Part shown: piece after piece, positions 24,232 through 32,832 of the stretch | Layout of the letters: each line of letters begins with the position of its first letter | Numbering within the stretch: position 1 is the first letter of the stretch | Assembly (NCBI RefSeq): GCF_021531595.1 | Contig: NZ_JADYUD010000008.1 | Location: 1-64,000, forward strand | Direction: 5' to 3' | DNA length: 64,000 bases | Source: Fusobacterium perfoetens | Lineage (GTDB): Bacteria > Fusobacteriota > Fusobacteriia > Fusobacteriales > Fusobacteriaceae | Made by a program: the position numbers and the translations under genes | Notes under the pieces: model-generated | The model's input: only the letters and a program-made list of their open reading frames with translations | Database searches by the model: none | What the model was told of the DNA's origin: nothing

Positions 24232-25656
24232 ATGATAAGAGTATACAATACAATGAACAAAAAAATAGAAGAATTAATTCCTTTAAAAGAAAATGAAATT
24301 TCAATGTATGTATGCGGACCGACAGTATACAATTATATTCATATTGGAAATGCCCGTCCAGCAATATTTTTTGATACAGTGAGAAGATATTTTGAATATA
24401 GAGGATATAAAGTTACTTATGTTCAAAACTTTACAGATGTAGATGATAAAATGATAGCAAGAGCTAATCAGGAAGGAGTATCTCTTAAAGAAATAGCTCA
24501 TAAATATATAAATGCTTACTTTGAAGATACTAAAAAAGTAAATCTTAAAGAAGAAGGAATGATTAGACCAAGAGCAACAGAACATATTGGAGATATGATA
24601 AAAATAATAAAAAATCTTATTGATAATGGTTATGCTTATGAAGCTGATGGAGATGTATATTTTGAAGTGGAAAAAGATAAAGATGACTATGGATGCCTTT
24701 CAGGACAAAATATAGAAAATCTTAAAGCAGGGGCAAGAATAGAGGTAAACGATATAAAACGCTCTCCTGTTGACTTTGCTCTTTGGAAAAAAGCAAAAGA
24801 GGGAGAACCAAGCTGGGATTCTCCATGGGGAAAAGGAAGACCAGGATGGCATATAGAATGTTCAGCTATGTCAAGCAGATATCTTGGAGATACTTTTGAC
24901 ATTCATGGAGGAGGACAAGATTTAATATTCCCACACCATGAAAATGAAATAGCTCAGTCAAGATGTAGCAGCCATGGGGAATATGCAAGATATTGGATGC
25001 ATAATGGTTATATAAATGTAAATGGAGAAAAAATGTCAAAATCTTTAGGAAACTTTTTCCTTTTAAGAGAAGTTCTTGAACATTATGAAGGAAGAGTAAT
25101 AAGATTTTTTGTTTTAAGTTCTCACTACAGAAAACCAATAGATTTTTCAGATGCAGAACTTACTCAAAGTAAGGCAGGACTTGAAAGAATAGATAATGCT
25201 GTGCTTAGAATAAAAGAAAAACTTTCTGAAAAAGCAAGTGAAGATGGAGATGATTTAAAAGGACTTGCAGCATATTTAGAAGAAACTAAAAATAAATTTA
25301 TAGCAGCTATGGATGAAGATTTTAACACAGCTCAAGGACTTGGAGCAATTTTTGAACTTGTTAAAGAAGTTAATAAATATGTTGATACAGAAAAAGTTTC
25401 AGAAGAAGGAATGAAAAATTTAGGAGCAGCAGAAACTTATATTAGATATATAATGGAGGAAGTTCTTGGAGTTCTTCTAAAAAATGATGAAAATATAGGA
25501 AATCTTACTTCAGAACTTGTTGAATTCATTCTTGAGCTTAGAAGAGAGGCAAGAACTGAAAAGAACTGGGCTCTTTCAGATAAAATAAGAGACAGACTTG
25601 GAGAAATGGGAATAAAAATAAAAGATGGAAAGGATAAAACTACATGGTCTCTATAG
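24232..25656 (+). CDS. cysS: Cysteinyl-tRNA synthetase
   Basis: Charges tRNA-Cys with cysteine. HIGN at residues 37-40 and KMSKS near 267-271 are the class I synthetase motifs; the zinc ligands are in MYVCGPTVYN, in a later C-S-A-M segment and in HGGGQDLIFPHHENE. The 474-residue length and C-terminal helical anticodon domain are normal. Its cognate tRNA-Cys lies at 28428 in this window. The next gene starts inside its last codons. Confidence 0.97.
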   Translation: MIRVYNTMNKKIEELIPLKENEISMYVCGPTVYNYIHIGNARPAIFFDTVRRYFEYRGYKVTYVQNFTDVDDKMIARANQEGVSLKEIAHKYINAYFEDTKKVNLKEEGMIRPRATEHIGDMIKIIKNLIDNGYAYEADGDVYFEVEKDKDDYGCLSGQNIENLKAGARIEVNDIKRSPVDFALWKKAKEGEPSWDSPWGKGRPGWHIECSAMSSRYLGDTFDIHGGGQDLIFPHHENEIAQSRCSSHGEYARYWMHNGYINVNGEKMSKSLGNFFLLREVLEHYEGRVIRFFVLSSHYRKPIDFSDAELTQSKAGLERIDNAVLRIKEKLSEKASEDGDDLKGLAAYLEETKNKFIAAMDEDFNTAQGLGAIFELVKEVNKYVDTEKVSEEGMKNLGAAETYIRYIMEEVLGVLLKNDENIGNLTSELVEFILELRREARTEKNWALSDKIRDRLGEMGIKIKDGKDKTTWSL

Positions 25657-26027
25657 ATTTAAGAGAAACCAGCGGAGTAGTGCTTGCCTATTTAGGTGAC
25701 TCTGTATGGGAGCTTTATGTAAGAGAATATTTTATACTTAAAGGATATAATATAAGAAACCTTAACAAGCATGTGGTTAATTCTGTAAATGCAAAAACTC
25801 AAAGCAGAATATTAAAAAATATTATTGAAAATGTTGATGAAAAATATAAACAGCTAATAAACAGAAGTAAAAATGGAAATATTAAAACATTTCCAAGATC
25901 ATGCTCTGTAACAGAGTACAGAGAAGCAACAGGTTTTGAAGCTTATATAGGTGCATTATATATTGATGGAAACATTGATAAAATAAAAGAGATTATAAAA
26001 GAAAATCTGGATGGAGAGGATAAATAG
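25644..26027 (+). CDS. mrnC: Mini-ribonuclease III
   Basis: A 127-residue RNase III catalytic domain without a double-stranded RNA-binding domain, matching MrnC, which trims 23S rRNA precursors in Bacillus. The LAYLGDSVWELYVRE segment carries the conserved catalytic acids, and SVTEYREATGFEAYIGALYI is the second helix pair. It overlaps cysS by 13 bases; cysS-mrnC adjacency is a conserved feature of low-GC genomes. Confidence 0.95.
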   Translation: MVSIDLRETSGVVLAYLGDSVWELYVREYFILKGYNIRNLNKHVVNSVNAKTQSRILKNIIENVDEKYKQLINRSKNGNIKTFPRSCSVTEYREATGFEAYIGALYIDGNIDKIKEIIKENLDGEDK

Positions 26028-26028
26028 C

Positions 26029-27060
26029 ATGGGATTATTTAATTTTAGTTTTGGTTCAGGAAAAGGTATCGGAATTGATTTGGGAACTGCTAATACTCTT
26101 GTTTACAGCAAAAAACAAAAGAAGATAGTTTTAAATGAACCTTCAGTTGTAGCAGTGGAAAAAGAAACAAGAAAAGTTCTTGCAGTAGGAAACGAAGCTA
26201 AGGAAATGATAGGGAAGACACCTGATTCAATTGTTGCTATAAAACCTTTAAGTGAAGGTGTAATAGCAGACTACGATGTAACAGAGGCTATGATAAAATA
26301 CTTTATAAAAAAAGTCTTTGGAAACACAATCTTCATGCCTGATGTAATGATATGTGTTCCTATAGATGTAACAGGTGTTGAAAAAAGAGCAGTTTTGGAA
26401 GCAGCACTTTCAGCAGGAGCAAAGAGAGCTTATCTTATTGAAGAGGCAAGAGCTGCAGCTCTTGGAGCAGGAATAGATATATCAGCTCCTACAGGGAATA
26501 TGATAGTTGACATTGGTGGAGGATCTACTGATGTGGCAGTAATCTCTTTTGGAGGAACTGTTGTAAGTAAGACAATAAGAACTGCCAGCAACAATTTTGA
26601 TATGGATATAATAAAATACATTAAAAAAACTCATAATCTTCTTATAGGAGATAAAACAGCTGAAGAAATTAAAATTAAAATAGGAACAGCTATTCCTTTA
26701 GAAGAAGAAGAAAGCCTTGTAGTAAAAGGAAGAGATTTAATAATGGGACTTCCTAAATCAATTACAATAACATCAGAAGAAGTAAGGGAAGCTATATCTG
26801 ATTCTCTTATGGAAATAGTTATGTGTGTAAAAGAAGTTCTTGAAAAGACTCCTCCTGAACTAGCAGCAGATATAGTTGACAGAGGAATAGTTATGGCAGG
26901 TGGAGGTTCTCTTATAAAAAATTTCCCAGTGCTTATATCTCAGCATACACATCTTAGTGTAAGACTTGCAGAAAATCCTCTTTTAAGTGTGGTTATAGGA
27001 GCAGGAATGGCCATGGATCAGCTTAAAGTATTAAAGAAAATAGAGAAAGCAGAAAGATAG
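26029..27060 (+). CDS. mreB: Rod-shape actin homologue MreB
   Basis: MreB forms membrane-associated filaments that direct wall elongation. Actin-fold motifs are visible: GIGIDLGTANTLVY (phosphate 1), a DVMICVPIDVTGVEKRAV stretch, NMIVDIGGGSTDVAVIS (phosphate 2) and GIVMAGGGSLIKN (adenosine). The 343-residue length is normal. I start at ATG 26029, after a GGAGAGG site; an earlier in-frame ATG inside mrnC is unlikely. MreD and PBP2 genes are in another unit about 27 kb downstream, so the elongasome genes are split here. Confidence 0.95.
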   Translation: MGLFNFSFGSGKGIGIDLGTANTLVYSKKQKKIVLNEPSVVAVEKETRKVLAVGNEAKEMIGKTPDSIVAIKPLSEGVIADYDVTEAMIKYFIKKVFGNTIFMPDVMICVPIDVTGVEKRAVLEAALSAGAKRAYLIEEARAAALGAGIDISAPTGNMIVDIGGGSTDVAVISFGGTVVSKTIRTASNNFDMDIIKYIKKTHNLLIGDKTAEEIKIKIGTAIPLEEEESLVVKGRDLIMGLPKSITITSEEVREAISDSLMEIVMCVKEVLEKTPPELAADIVDRGIVMAGGGSLIKNFPVLISQHTHLSVRLAENPLLSVVIGAGMAMDQLKVLKKIEKAER

Positions 27061-27062
27061 AA

Positions 27063-27980
27063 ATGTTTAAAGATATAATTTCCAATGAAGAGGCAAAAAA
27101 TTTTTTAATAAATGAGCTTAAGAGTAAAAGGGAACAAGGGACTTATATTTTCTATGGAGAAGATAGAGATCTTGTGACAGAGTTTGCTCTCAGCTATGCT
27201 AAAGCACTTACTTGCAGAAATGCTGAGAACGATTTCTGTGGAGTATGTGAGAGCTGTATAAGAATGGACAGCCTTACACATGGAGATTTAGAAATTTATG
27301 AAGATGTTGGTGGAATAAAGATAGATCAGATTCGTGAAATAGCCTATAGAATTTCAACGACTTCCTATGAAGGAGGAAATAGAATATTTATTCTTAAGGA
27401 TATTGAAAAGATGAAAAAAGAAGCAGCTAATGCTCTTTTAAAAATGATAGAAGAGCCTGAAAAAGGTAATTTTTTCATTCTTCTGGCAAATAATCTTAAT
27501 ATTCTTCCTACAATCAAATCAAGATCTATATTTCTAAAAATCAAGATGAGAAGTGCAGAGGAATTGGGTGTTTCTTCTTCTGAATATGATTTTTTTCTAG
27601 GAAAAGGAAAAGAAATTCTTGAATATAAAGAAAGTGGAATTGATTTAAAAACAGGAGAACCATATGATGAAATAGGAAATTTTATAAAAAATTATATAGA
27701 AAATCCTGTTATTGAAAATAAAATAAAAATTTATAAATCCTTAAGAGATTTTTTTGTAAACAGAAAGTATATAAATGAAATAGATAAATTATCTTTTGCA
27801 GAAAGTATTTATTTTTCAGTAGAAAATGATAGAATTATAGCTCAGGAAATATATACTTATATGTGTCATCTTATAAAAAATTACGATAGAGTTGAAAATT
27901 TAATATCTGTAAAAAATATGATGAAAATGCCTGTGAACTTAAAACTTTTACTAAAAGTTTTTATAAATGAAATTTACTAG
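27063..27980 (+). CDS. holB: DNA polymerase III delta-prime subunit
   Basis: Part of the clamp loader that opens the sliding clamp. The AAA+ fold is recognisable, but the Walker A lysine is absent: the loop reads IFYGEDRDLVTE, as expected of the ATPase-inactive delta-prime subunit. A zinc site is visible as CRNAENDFCGVCESC near residues 53-67, and ALLKMIEEPEKGNFF is the conserved sensor region, followed by IKSRS. The length of 305 residues is on the short side for HolB. It closes the mutS2 unit. Confidence 0.85.
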   Translation: MFKDIISNEEAKNFLINELKSKREQGTYIFYGEDRDLVTEFALSYAKALTCRNAENDFCGVCESCIRMDSLTHGDLEIYEDVGGIKIDQIREIAYRISTTSYEGGNRIFILKDIEKMKKEAANALLKMIEEPEKGNFFILLANNLNILPTIKSRSIFLKIKMRSAEELGVSSSEYDFFLGKGKEILEYKESGIDLKTGEPYDEIGNFIKNYIENPVIENKIKIYKSLRDFFVNRKYINEIDKLSFAESIYFSVENDRIIAQEIYTYMCHLIKNYDRVENLISVKNMMKMPVNLKLLLKVFINEIY

Positions 27981-28019
27981 ATAAAAAATTATAATATTTT
28001 TATTAGAATTATAGTTTTC

Positions 28020-28061
28020 TTTTGTTCATTTTCTTTGTGCATACAAAGAAAATGAACAAAA
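28020..28061. repeat. Long perfect inverted repeat after holB
   Basis: A 19-bp perfect stem (28020-28038 with 28043-28061) encloses the 4-base loop GCAT. Neither strand shows a strong T tract immediately after, so it is a poor ordinary terminator. It lies between holB and the tRNA promoter. It could be a terminator-like mRNA end, a dispersed repeat, or a protein-binding palindrome. Confidence 0.7.
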
Positions 28062-28128
28062 AGATTATTGAAAATGTTAAATTTTCTTTTAAAAATATAA
28101 AAAATTTTAAATTGAAGTAAAAAAGTGC

Positions 28129-28157
28129 TTGCAAAAATTCATAATATTTAGTATACT
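28129..28157 (+). promoter_or_regulatory. Promoter of the tRNA cluster
   Basis: TTGCAA (28129-28134), 17-base spacer, TATACT (28152-28157). The first tRNA begins 10 bases downstream of the -10. Confidence 0.8.
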
Positions 28158-28167
28158 AATTTATGTG

Positions 28168-28243
28168 GGTCGCATAGCTCAGTTGGGAGAGCACCTGCCT
28201 TACAAGCAGGGGGTCATAGGTTCAAGTCCTATTGTGACCACCA
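28168..28243 (+). tRNA. tRNA-Val (anticodon TAC)
   Basis: A 76-base cloverleaf with acceptor GGTCGCA pairing TGTGACC (one G-U pair), the anticodon stem CCTGC/GCAGG with loop CTTACAA, the T-arm GGTTCAAGTCC and an encoded CCA. Confidence 0.95.
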
Positions 28244-28247
28244 TTAT

Positions 28248-28324
28248 GGGGGTGTAGCTCAGTTGGTTAGAGCGCCTGCCTGTCACGTAGGAGGTCGCGA
28301 GTTCGAATCTCGTCACTCCCGCCA
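28248..28324 (+). tRNA. tRNA-Asp (anticodon GTC)
   Basis: A 77-base cloverleaf with acceptor GGGGGTG/CACTCCC, anticodon loop CTGTCAC, G discriminator and encoded CCA. It lies 4 bases after tRNA-Val. Confidence 0.95.
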
Positions 28325-28331
28325 TAATGAT

Positions 28332-28407
28332 GCTCAGATAGCTCAGTCGGTAGAGCAGGGGACTGAAAATCCCCGTGTCGGTGGTTCGATTCCGCCTCTG
28401 AGCACCA
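28332..28407 (+). tRNA. tRNA-Phe (anticodon GAA)
   Basis: A 76-base cloverleaf with acceptor GCTCAGA/TCTGAGC, anticodon stem GGGGA/TCCCC with loop CTGAAAA, and encoded CCA. Confidence 0.95.
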
Positions 28408-28427
28408 TGTACAATTTAATTTCGGAG

Positions 28428-28501
28428 GGCGATGTCGCCAAGTGGTAAGGCAGAGGTCTGCAAAATCTCCACCACCAGTTCGAATCTGGTCGTCGCCTCC
28501 A
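28428..28501 (+). tRNA. tRNA-Cys (anticodon GCA)
   Basis: A 74-base cloverleaf with acceptor GGCGATG/CGTCGCC (one G-U), anticodon loop CTGCAAA, U discriminator as required by CysRS, and encoded CCA. Confidence 0.95.
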
Positions 28502-28531
28502 ATGTATAAAATCTTCCAAGCAGGAAGTTAT

Positions 28532-28558
28532 AAACCACTCATAACTGAGTGGTTTTTT
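28532..28558 (+). terminator. Terminator of the tRNA cluster
   Basis: AAACCACTC (28532-28540) pairs with GAGTGGTTT (28547-28555) around ATAACT and enters a T run. Confidence 0.9.
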
Positions 28559-28571
28559 ATTTGTCCTCTTA

Positions 28572-28600
28572 TTGACAATTGAAAGCAAAAAATATATACT
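28572..28600 (+). promoter_or_regulatory. Promoter of the 105-residue gene/EIIB unit
   Basis: TTGACA (28572-28577), 17-base spacer, TATACT (28595-28600): one of the best promoters in the window. Confidence 0.85.
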
Positions 28601-28650
28601 TAGACTAGAAAATCTTAGTATGATTAAAAGAAAGTGAATGGAGGTATAAT

Positions 28651-28968
28651 ATGTATTACAGTATTTTTGTAGAAATGAAAAGCAACTCTGATGTAAAAAA
28701 ATTATTAAATCTTTCAAGCAGAGAAGAGGTTATTGAAAAAGTATGTACTCCATTTTTAACTGAAGGTCAATTTTTTATTGAGGGAGAAAAGATAAAAAAA
28801 GAAGACACAGCAAAAATTCTTGTAGTGGAAACAGCTGTAAGACAACTGGGAGATTACAAACTTGTTTCAAGATTCATAAAAGAGACACAAACTTATGGAG
28901 AAAAGTTTGTTAATGAAAAATATCCTGGATTTTTTGTTAAAGATATAACAGAAGAGATATTTAAATAA
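28651..28968 (+). CDS. Protein of unknown function, 105 residues
   Basis: A small soluble protein with a GGAGG site and a consensus promoter. The middle reads EEVIEKVCTPFLTEGQFFIEG then EKIKKEDTAKILVVET, a beta-hairpin-like segment. I have a weak impression that a similar prefix occurs in front of other effector domains, but I cannot name a family. No signal peptide or membrane segment. It lies 17 bases upstream of an orphan PTS IIB gene, and the pair has its own promoter and terminator, so the two proteins probably act together. Confidence 0.6.
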   Translation: MYYSIFVEMKSNSDVKKLLNLSSREEVIEKVCTPFLTEGQFFIEGEKIKKEDTAKILVVETAVRQLGDYKLVSRFIKETQTYGEKFVNEKYPGFFVKDITEEIFK

Positions 28969-28985
28969 AAAATGGGAGGTTTGTT

Positions 28986-29261
28986 ATGAAAATAATTACA
29001 GTATGTGGTTCAGGATTAGGAAGCAGCTTTATGCTTGAGATGAACATAAAAAAAGTTCTTAAAGAGTTAGGAATAAATGCAGAAGTAGGGCATAAAGATT
29101 TGGCTACAGTAGTTCCAGAAGATGCAGACATATTTGTAATGTCAAAAAGCTTTGATGATAAAGTTTCTGTTCCTTGCAAAATAACTTTATCAAATATAAT
29201 ATCTTTAGAGGAAATTAGAGAAAAATTATCTGCAGAATTAAAAAACAGAGGACTTTTATAA
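28986..29261 (+). CDS. Stand-alone PTS IIB component (ascorbate/SgaB or lactose-type)
   Basis: A 91-residue single-domain phosphocarrier. MKIITVCGSGLGSSFML shows the phosphorylatable Cys7 in the CGSGLGSS phosphate-binding loop shared by UlaB/SgaB and galactitol-type IIB proteins. No IIA or IIC gene adjoins it, which is unusual because this protein relays phosphate to a membrane permease. It may serve a permease elsewhere, or be a regulatory phosphoprotein linked to the preceding unknown gene. A terminator follows directly. Confidence 0.85.
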   Translation: MKIITVCGSGLGSSFMLEMNIKKVLKELGINAEVGHKDLATVVPEDADIFVMSKSFDDKVSVPCKITLSNIISLEEIREKLSAELKNRGLL

Positions 29262-29292
29262 TAAAATAAAAAAATATATTTATCTTAAAATG

Positions 29293-29332
29293 GGACTGAT
29301 GTTAATCATTTATTACAACAGTCCGTTTTTTT
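29293..29332 (+). terminator. Terminator of the orphan EIIB unit
   Basis: GGACTG (29293-29298) pairs with CAGTCC (29319-29324), extended inside by TGT/ACA across a mismatch, followed by G and seven T residues. Confidence 0.75.
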
Positions 29333-29381
29333 ATGAATTTAAAATAATATTAGAACAAAATTTATAAAAGGAGATATAAAA

Positions 29382-30044
29382 ATGGAAATAAAAATTGATG
29401 GTACAGTAAAAGAAAAAGTAGAAAGCATAAGACTTGGATGTTTGGTTTATGATGTAAAAGTTGAAGAAAAAAATGAAAAATTATGGGAAAAATTAGAGGG
29501 AGAAATTTTTCCTAAAATTATTGCAGAAATTGAAGAAAAAGGAATTAATGGGATAGAAAATATATCATGCTCTAAAAAAGCTTATAAACTTTTAGGAAAA
29601 GATCCTAACCGTTACAGAGTTTCATCAGAAGCTCTTTACAGAAGAATAAAGCAAGGAAAAGGTCTATATGAAATAAATACAGTTGTAGATGTTAATAACC
29701 TTATATCTCTTGAAACTGGATTTTCTGTAGGATCTTATGATTTAGAAAATATAAAGGGGAATATAATTCTTAGAAAGGGAGAAGAAGGGGAAGTATACAA
29801 AGGAATAGGAAAAGATGATATAAATATAGAAAATCTTCCTCTCCTTACAGACGAAGAGGGAGCTTTTGGAAGCCCTACAAGTGATTCAACAAAAGCTATG
29901 GTAACATTGAAGTCTAAAAAAATACTGACAGTTATTTATTGTTTTACATCTTGTGAAAATTTAGATGAAATTTTAAAGAAATCTTCAGAATATTTGAAAG
30001 AATATACAGATGCAGAAAATATAGAAACATTTGTAATTGAATAA
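29382..30044 (+). CDS. B3/4 domain protein (PheRS beta-like editing domain)
   Basis: A 220-residue protein with the B3/B4 fold found in the beta subunit of phenylalanyl-tRNA synthetase. NRYRVSSEALYRRI and INTVVDVNNLISLETGFSVGSYDLE are its typical motifs, followed by GAFGSPTSDSTKAMV. Free-standing copies are thought to hydrolyse mischarged tRNA, but this has not been shown for most. It stands alone between two terminators, with AAAGGAG upstream. Confidence 0.9.
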   Translation: MEIKIDGTVKEKVESIRLGCLVYDVKVEEKNEKLWEKLEGEIFPKIIAEIEEKGINGIENISCSKKAYKLLGKDPNRYRVSSEALYRRIKQGKGLYEINTVVDVNNLISLETGFSVGSYDLENIKGNIILRKGEEGEVYKGIGKDDINIENLPLLTDEEGAFGSPTSDSTKAMVTLKSKKILTVIYCFTSCENLDEILKKSSEYLKEYTDAENIETFVIE

Positions 30045-30162
30045 AAAATATAATGAAGAATTAAAGAAGAATAGAAAACTTGTCATCTTTTCTGAAATAT
30101 GGTATAAATATAGTTGAGTAAAAAAATAAACTTTTTATATATAGATTTTGGAAAGGAGACTT

Positions 30163-30402
30163 ATGGAAAGATTAACAGAAAAAGAAATTAAAAATATAAT
30201 AGATGAAATGAAGAAAAATGGAAAATATGAAGCATATCATGAAATGATAAATGATGATTTTGAAAATCATCATATAGTTTATAAATTAGATGCTGATGAA
30301 ATGATAGCTCTTGCTTATAAAAATAATACTATACCTTTTAAAATGCAGGAATATTATGACTGGCATGAGATAAATCTTTTAGTTGAAGAAGATTTAGATT
30401 AA
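30163..30402 (+). CDS. Small protein of unknown function, 79 residues
   Basis: An acidic, soluble protein with no motif I recognise; the C-terminus is YYDWHEINLLVEEDLD. AAGGAG lies 4 bases before the ATG at 30163. An in-frame TTG at 30148 would overlap that site. A gene is likely because of the ribosome binding site and the terminator that follows, but the function is unknown. Confidence 0.6.
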   Translation: MERLTEKEIKNIIDEMKKNGKYEAYHEMINDDFENHHIVYKLDADEMIALAYKNNTIPFKMQEYYDWHEINLLVEEDLD

Positions 30403-30413
30403 AAATATATGGT

Positions 30414-30472
30414 GCTGTTGCAAATTTATAAAATTTTATTTTGTAAATTAGAAAATGCAACAGCCCTTTTTT
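30414..30472. terminator. Bidirectional terminator between the 79-residue gene and the symporter
   Basis: GCTGTTGCA (30414-30422) pairs with TGCAACAGC (30456-30464). The enclosed A/T-rich sequence can extend the helix (AATTTA..TAAATT). A T run follows on the plus strand; it also lies 6 bases past the minus-strand symporter stop. Confidence 0.8.
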
Positions 30473-31784
30473 ATTTTAATTTATTTCCTAGGTATAAAAT
30501 ACCTCCATTTATTAAAAAAGCTCCAGCTGCTAAAAAGTTTCCTATGTCTCCTCCATATAATTTTCCTATAAGGGCAGTTATTCCTCCTAAAATAATAGCT
30601 GATATAACTACTTCTTTTCTAGTTCTGAAACCAAATATACCTACAAGAACAGGAATAATAAAAGCTCCTGAATAGACAGCGAGAGCTAGAAGAAGAGTAG
30701 AAAGTATATATTTCATTTTTAATGAAATAATAACAGCAGCAATTCCCAAAATTATAGTTAGTATTCTGGTAATAAAAATAGCTTTTTTACTTTTTAAATC
30801 CTCTAAAAAGACTTGTGCAGCAAGAGACGAGGCTGTTAAAAGAGTTGTGTCTGCTGATGAAATTACAGCAGAAAGAAGCCCAAAATATAAACTAAAAGAA
30901 ATAAAATGAGGAAGTTTTTTATCTGCTATCATAAGGAGAACAGATTCTTTTCCTACTTGAGAACTTTCAAATATTTGTGAACCATATATTCCAATTCTAG
31001 CAAAAATATAAGCTAATGGAATAAGAAAACATACAGAGACAATAATTGAATTTTTCATGACTTTTTCATTTTTAGAGCAGAAAAGTCTTGAATAAATGTC
31101 AGGCCCTACAAGATATGTAGTTGAATAAGTAAGTATCATAATAAATAAATCCAAGTATGTAAAATTTTCATTTATAAACTGAGGGACAGTTTCAGAAATA
31201 GGCTCAGGTGCAATGTATGAAAATGTAAGAATTATTCCTAAAAGAATAAAAATTAACTGTACAAAATCTGTTTTTATAATGGAAAGCTGTCCTCCAAGAA
31301 TTGTATAAAAAATAAAAACAGCTCCTGAAATACAGACTCCCTGAGTGTATGTAAATGATGAAAGAATTGTAATAATTTTTGCTGCTCCCATTATTTGTGA
31401 AGCTATAACTCCAAGCCATGCTACAGGTATAAGAAGAGATGAAATTTTTTGAACTTCTTCACCATAAAAATTTCCAAGCATATTTGGAAGATTATATCCT
31501 TTGAAATTTTTTATATAATTAGTAAGAGGATAAAGAAGAATAAGACCAAAAGCAGCACATAGCATAAGAGAACTTCCTGCCCAGCCACTGATATATGCAA
31601 AATCAACACTTCCAATTATTGCAGAACTACCTAGAATAGATGCTAAAAGACTTCCTGAAACTTGTAAAACACCTGCTTTTTTTCCTGCAACAAAAAAATC
31701 ACTGTTATTTTTAACTTTTTTAAAAGATAAAATTCCTATAATGATTACAATAAAAAAATAAAAAAATAATATAAGTTCGTTCAA
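30471..31784 (-). CDS. Sodium:solute symporter (SSS family)
   Basis: A 437-residue membrane protein with about 12-13 transmembrane segments. The SSS opening reads F-F-V-A-G-K-K-A-G-V-L, followed by GSLLASILGSSAIIGSVDFAY. The later TILGGQLSIIKTDFVQL and SAVISSADTTLLTASSLAAQ segments carry the Na+ site Ser/Thr residues. The substrate is not evident. It lies 15 bases downstream of birA on the same strand, which may suggest biotin or another vitamin, but that is only proximity. Confidence 0.88.
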   Translation of the reverse strand: MNELILFFYFFIVIIIGILSFKKVKNNSDFFVAGKKAGVLQVSGSLLASILGSSAIIGSVDFAYISGWAGSSLMLCAAFGLILLYPLTNYIKNFKGYNLPNMLGNFYGEEVQKISSLLIPVAWLGVIASQIMGAAKIITILSSFTYTQGVCISGAVFIFYTILGGQLSIIKTDFVQLIFILLGIILTFSYIAPEPISETVPQFINENFTYLDLFIMILTYSTTYLVGPDIYSRLFCSKNEKVMKNSIIVSVCFLIPLAYIFARIGIYGSQIFESSQVGKESVLLMIADKKLPHFISFSLYFGLLSAVISSADTTLLTASSLAAQVFLEDLKSKKAIFITRILTIILGIAAVIISLKMKYILSTLLLALAVYSGAFIIPVLVGIFGFRTRKEVVISAIILGGITALIGKLYGGDIGNFLAAGAFLINGGILYLGNKLK

Positions 31785-31799
31785 TTTATGCTCCTTTAT

Positions 31800-32774
31800 T
31801 TAAGAAAGAATTTTAAGTTCTCCATTATATACTGTTTTTATTTTTTGGTTTTCTTTTAAAATAATAAGTCCTCCAGTATCATTTATTCCTATAATTTTTC
31901 CTGTGATTTTTTTTTCAGGAATTTTTATTTCAATATTTTTGTTAAGAAGATTGGTTCTTTCCATATATTCTTTTAAAATTTTCTTTCTGTTAGAAATATA
32001 TTTTCTACAACAAACAAAATCTTCCATTTCATTTAGAACAGCTGAAATAAGCCCAGCTCTATTTATAGATTTATTAAGTTCTATTTTTAAAGAGGTATTT
32101 TTATTTTTTAAATTTTTAGGAAAATTACTGTTATTAACATTTATTCCAATACCTGTGACAGCATATTCAATTTTTCCTGTTTCTCCTTCAAGAGAACATT
32201 CTGTTAGGATACCACAGATTTTTTTTCCTGATATATTTATATCATTCCAACTAAGAGTAGGAGAAAAGCCAGTGTATTTTTTTATTGCATTAAAGACAGC
32301 AAGAGAAACAGCAGCAGAGAAAAGTCTAAGAGAGTCTTGAAATACATTTTTTTTAAAGATTACAGTCATATATATTCCAGACTCTTTTGGAGAGTAGAAA
32401 AGTTTTTCAAATCTTCCTCTTCCTTTTGTTTGTTCTTCAGCGATAATAACATCACCATGCTCCAGAGAGAAACTGTGTAGTTTTGCATATGTATTTGTAG
32501 AATCTATTTTCTCAAAACAATAAATATGTTTTCCAAGTTCTTTTGAAAAAAGATTTTTTTTAATTTCATATTCAGATATAATATCTTCATTATCATCAAT
32601 AAGTTTATACCCTTTGTTATTTATTCCTTCAATTTTGTAACCTTTTTCTTTAAGAGAATTAATTCCTTTCCAAATTGCAGTACGACTTACTCCAAGTTTA
32701 CTGCTTAATATTTCTCCTGAAATAAAAGATTTACTATTATTTCTTAAAATTTCCAGAATTTTATATTTTGTCAT
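31800..32774 (-). CDS. birA: Bifunctional biotin ligase/biotin operon repressor
   Basis: BirA makes biotinyl-AMP and attaches biotin to carboxylase subunits; this version also has an N-terminal winged helix (GEILSSKLGVSRTAIWKGINSL, residues 18-39), so it may repress biotin genes. The ligase core shows STNTYAK, GRGRFEKLFYSPKESGIYMTV (biotinyl-5'-AMP loop) and the conserved K-K-I-C-G-I-L-T-E segment. A C-terminal SH3-like domain follows. The 324-residue length is normal. GAGGAG precedes the ATG. Confidence 0.95.
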   Translation of the reverse strand: MTKYKILEILRNNSKSFISGEILSSKLGVSRTAIWKGINSLKEKGYKIEGINNKGYKLIDDNEDIISEYEIKKNLFSKELGKHIYCFEKIDSTNTYAKLHSFSLEHGDVIIAEEQTKGRGRFEKLFYSPKESGIYMTVIFKKNVFQDSLRLFSAAVSLAVFNAIKKYTGFSPTLSWNDINISGKKICGILTECSLEGETGKIEYAVTGIGINVNNSNFPKNLKNKNTSLKIELNKSINRAGLISAVLNEMEDFVCCRKYISNRKKILKEYMERTNLLNKNIEIKIPEKKITGKIIGINDTGGLIILKENQKIKTVYNGELKILS

Positions 32775-32803
32775 AAAAATCTCCTCAAAATATATTTTCT
32801 ATA

Positions 32804-32832
32804 ATGGTATCATTGAAAATTCTTATTATCAA
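32804..32832 (-). promoter_or_regulatory. Promoter of birA and the symporter
   Basis: Minus-strand TTGATA (32832-32827), 17-base spacer ending TGA, TACCAT (32809-32804), 29 bases upstream of the start codon. A BirA operator half-site was not recognised. Confidence 0.65.

Noticed and set aside
28263-28717. Open reading frames on both strands across the tRNA genes
   Set aside because: They lie over four clear tRNA cloverleafs and have no ribosome binding site; such tRNA-derived reading frames are a well-known annotation artefact.
30409-30675. Plus-strand open frame over the symporter end
   Set aside because: It is antisense to a clear transporter gene and includes the terminator hairpin.
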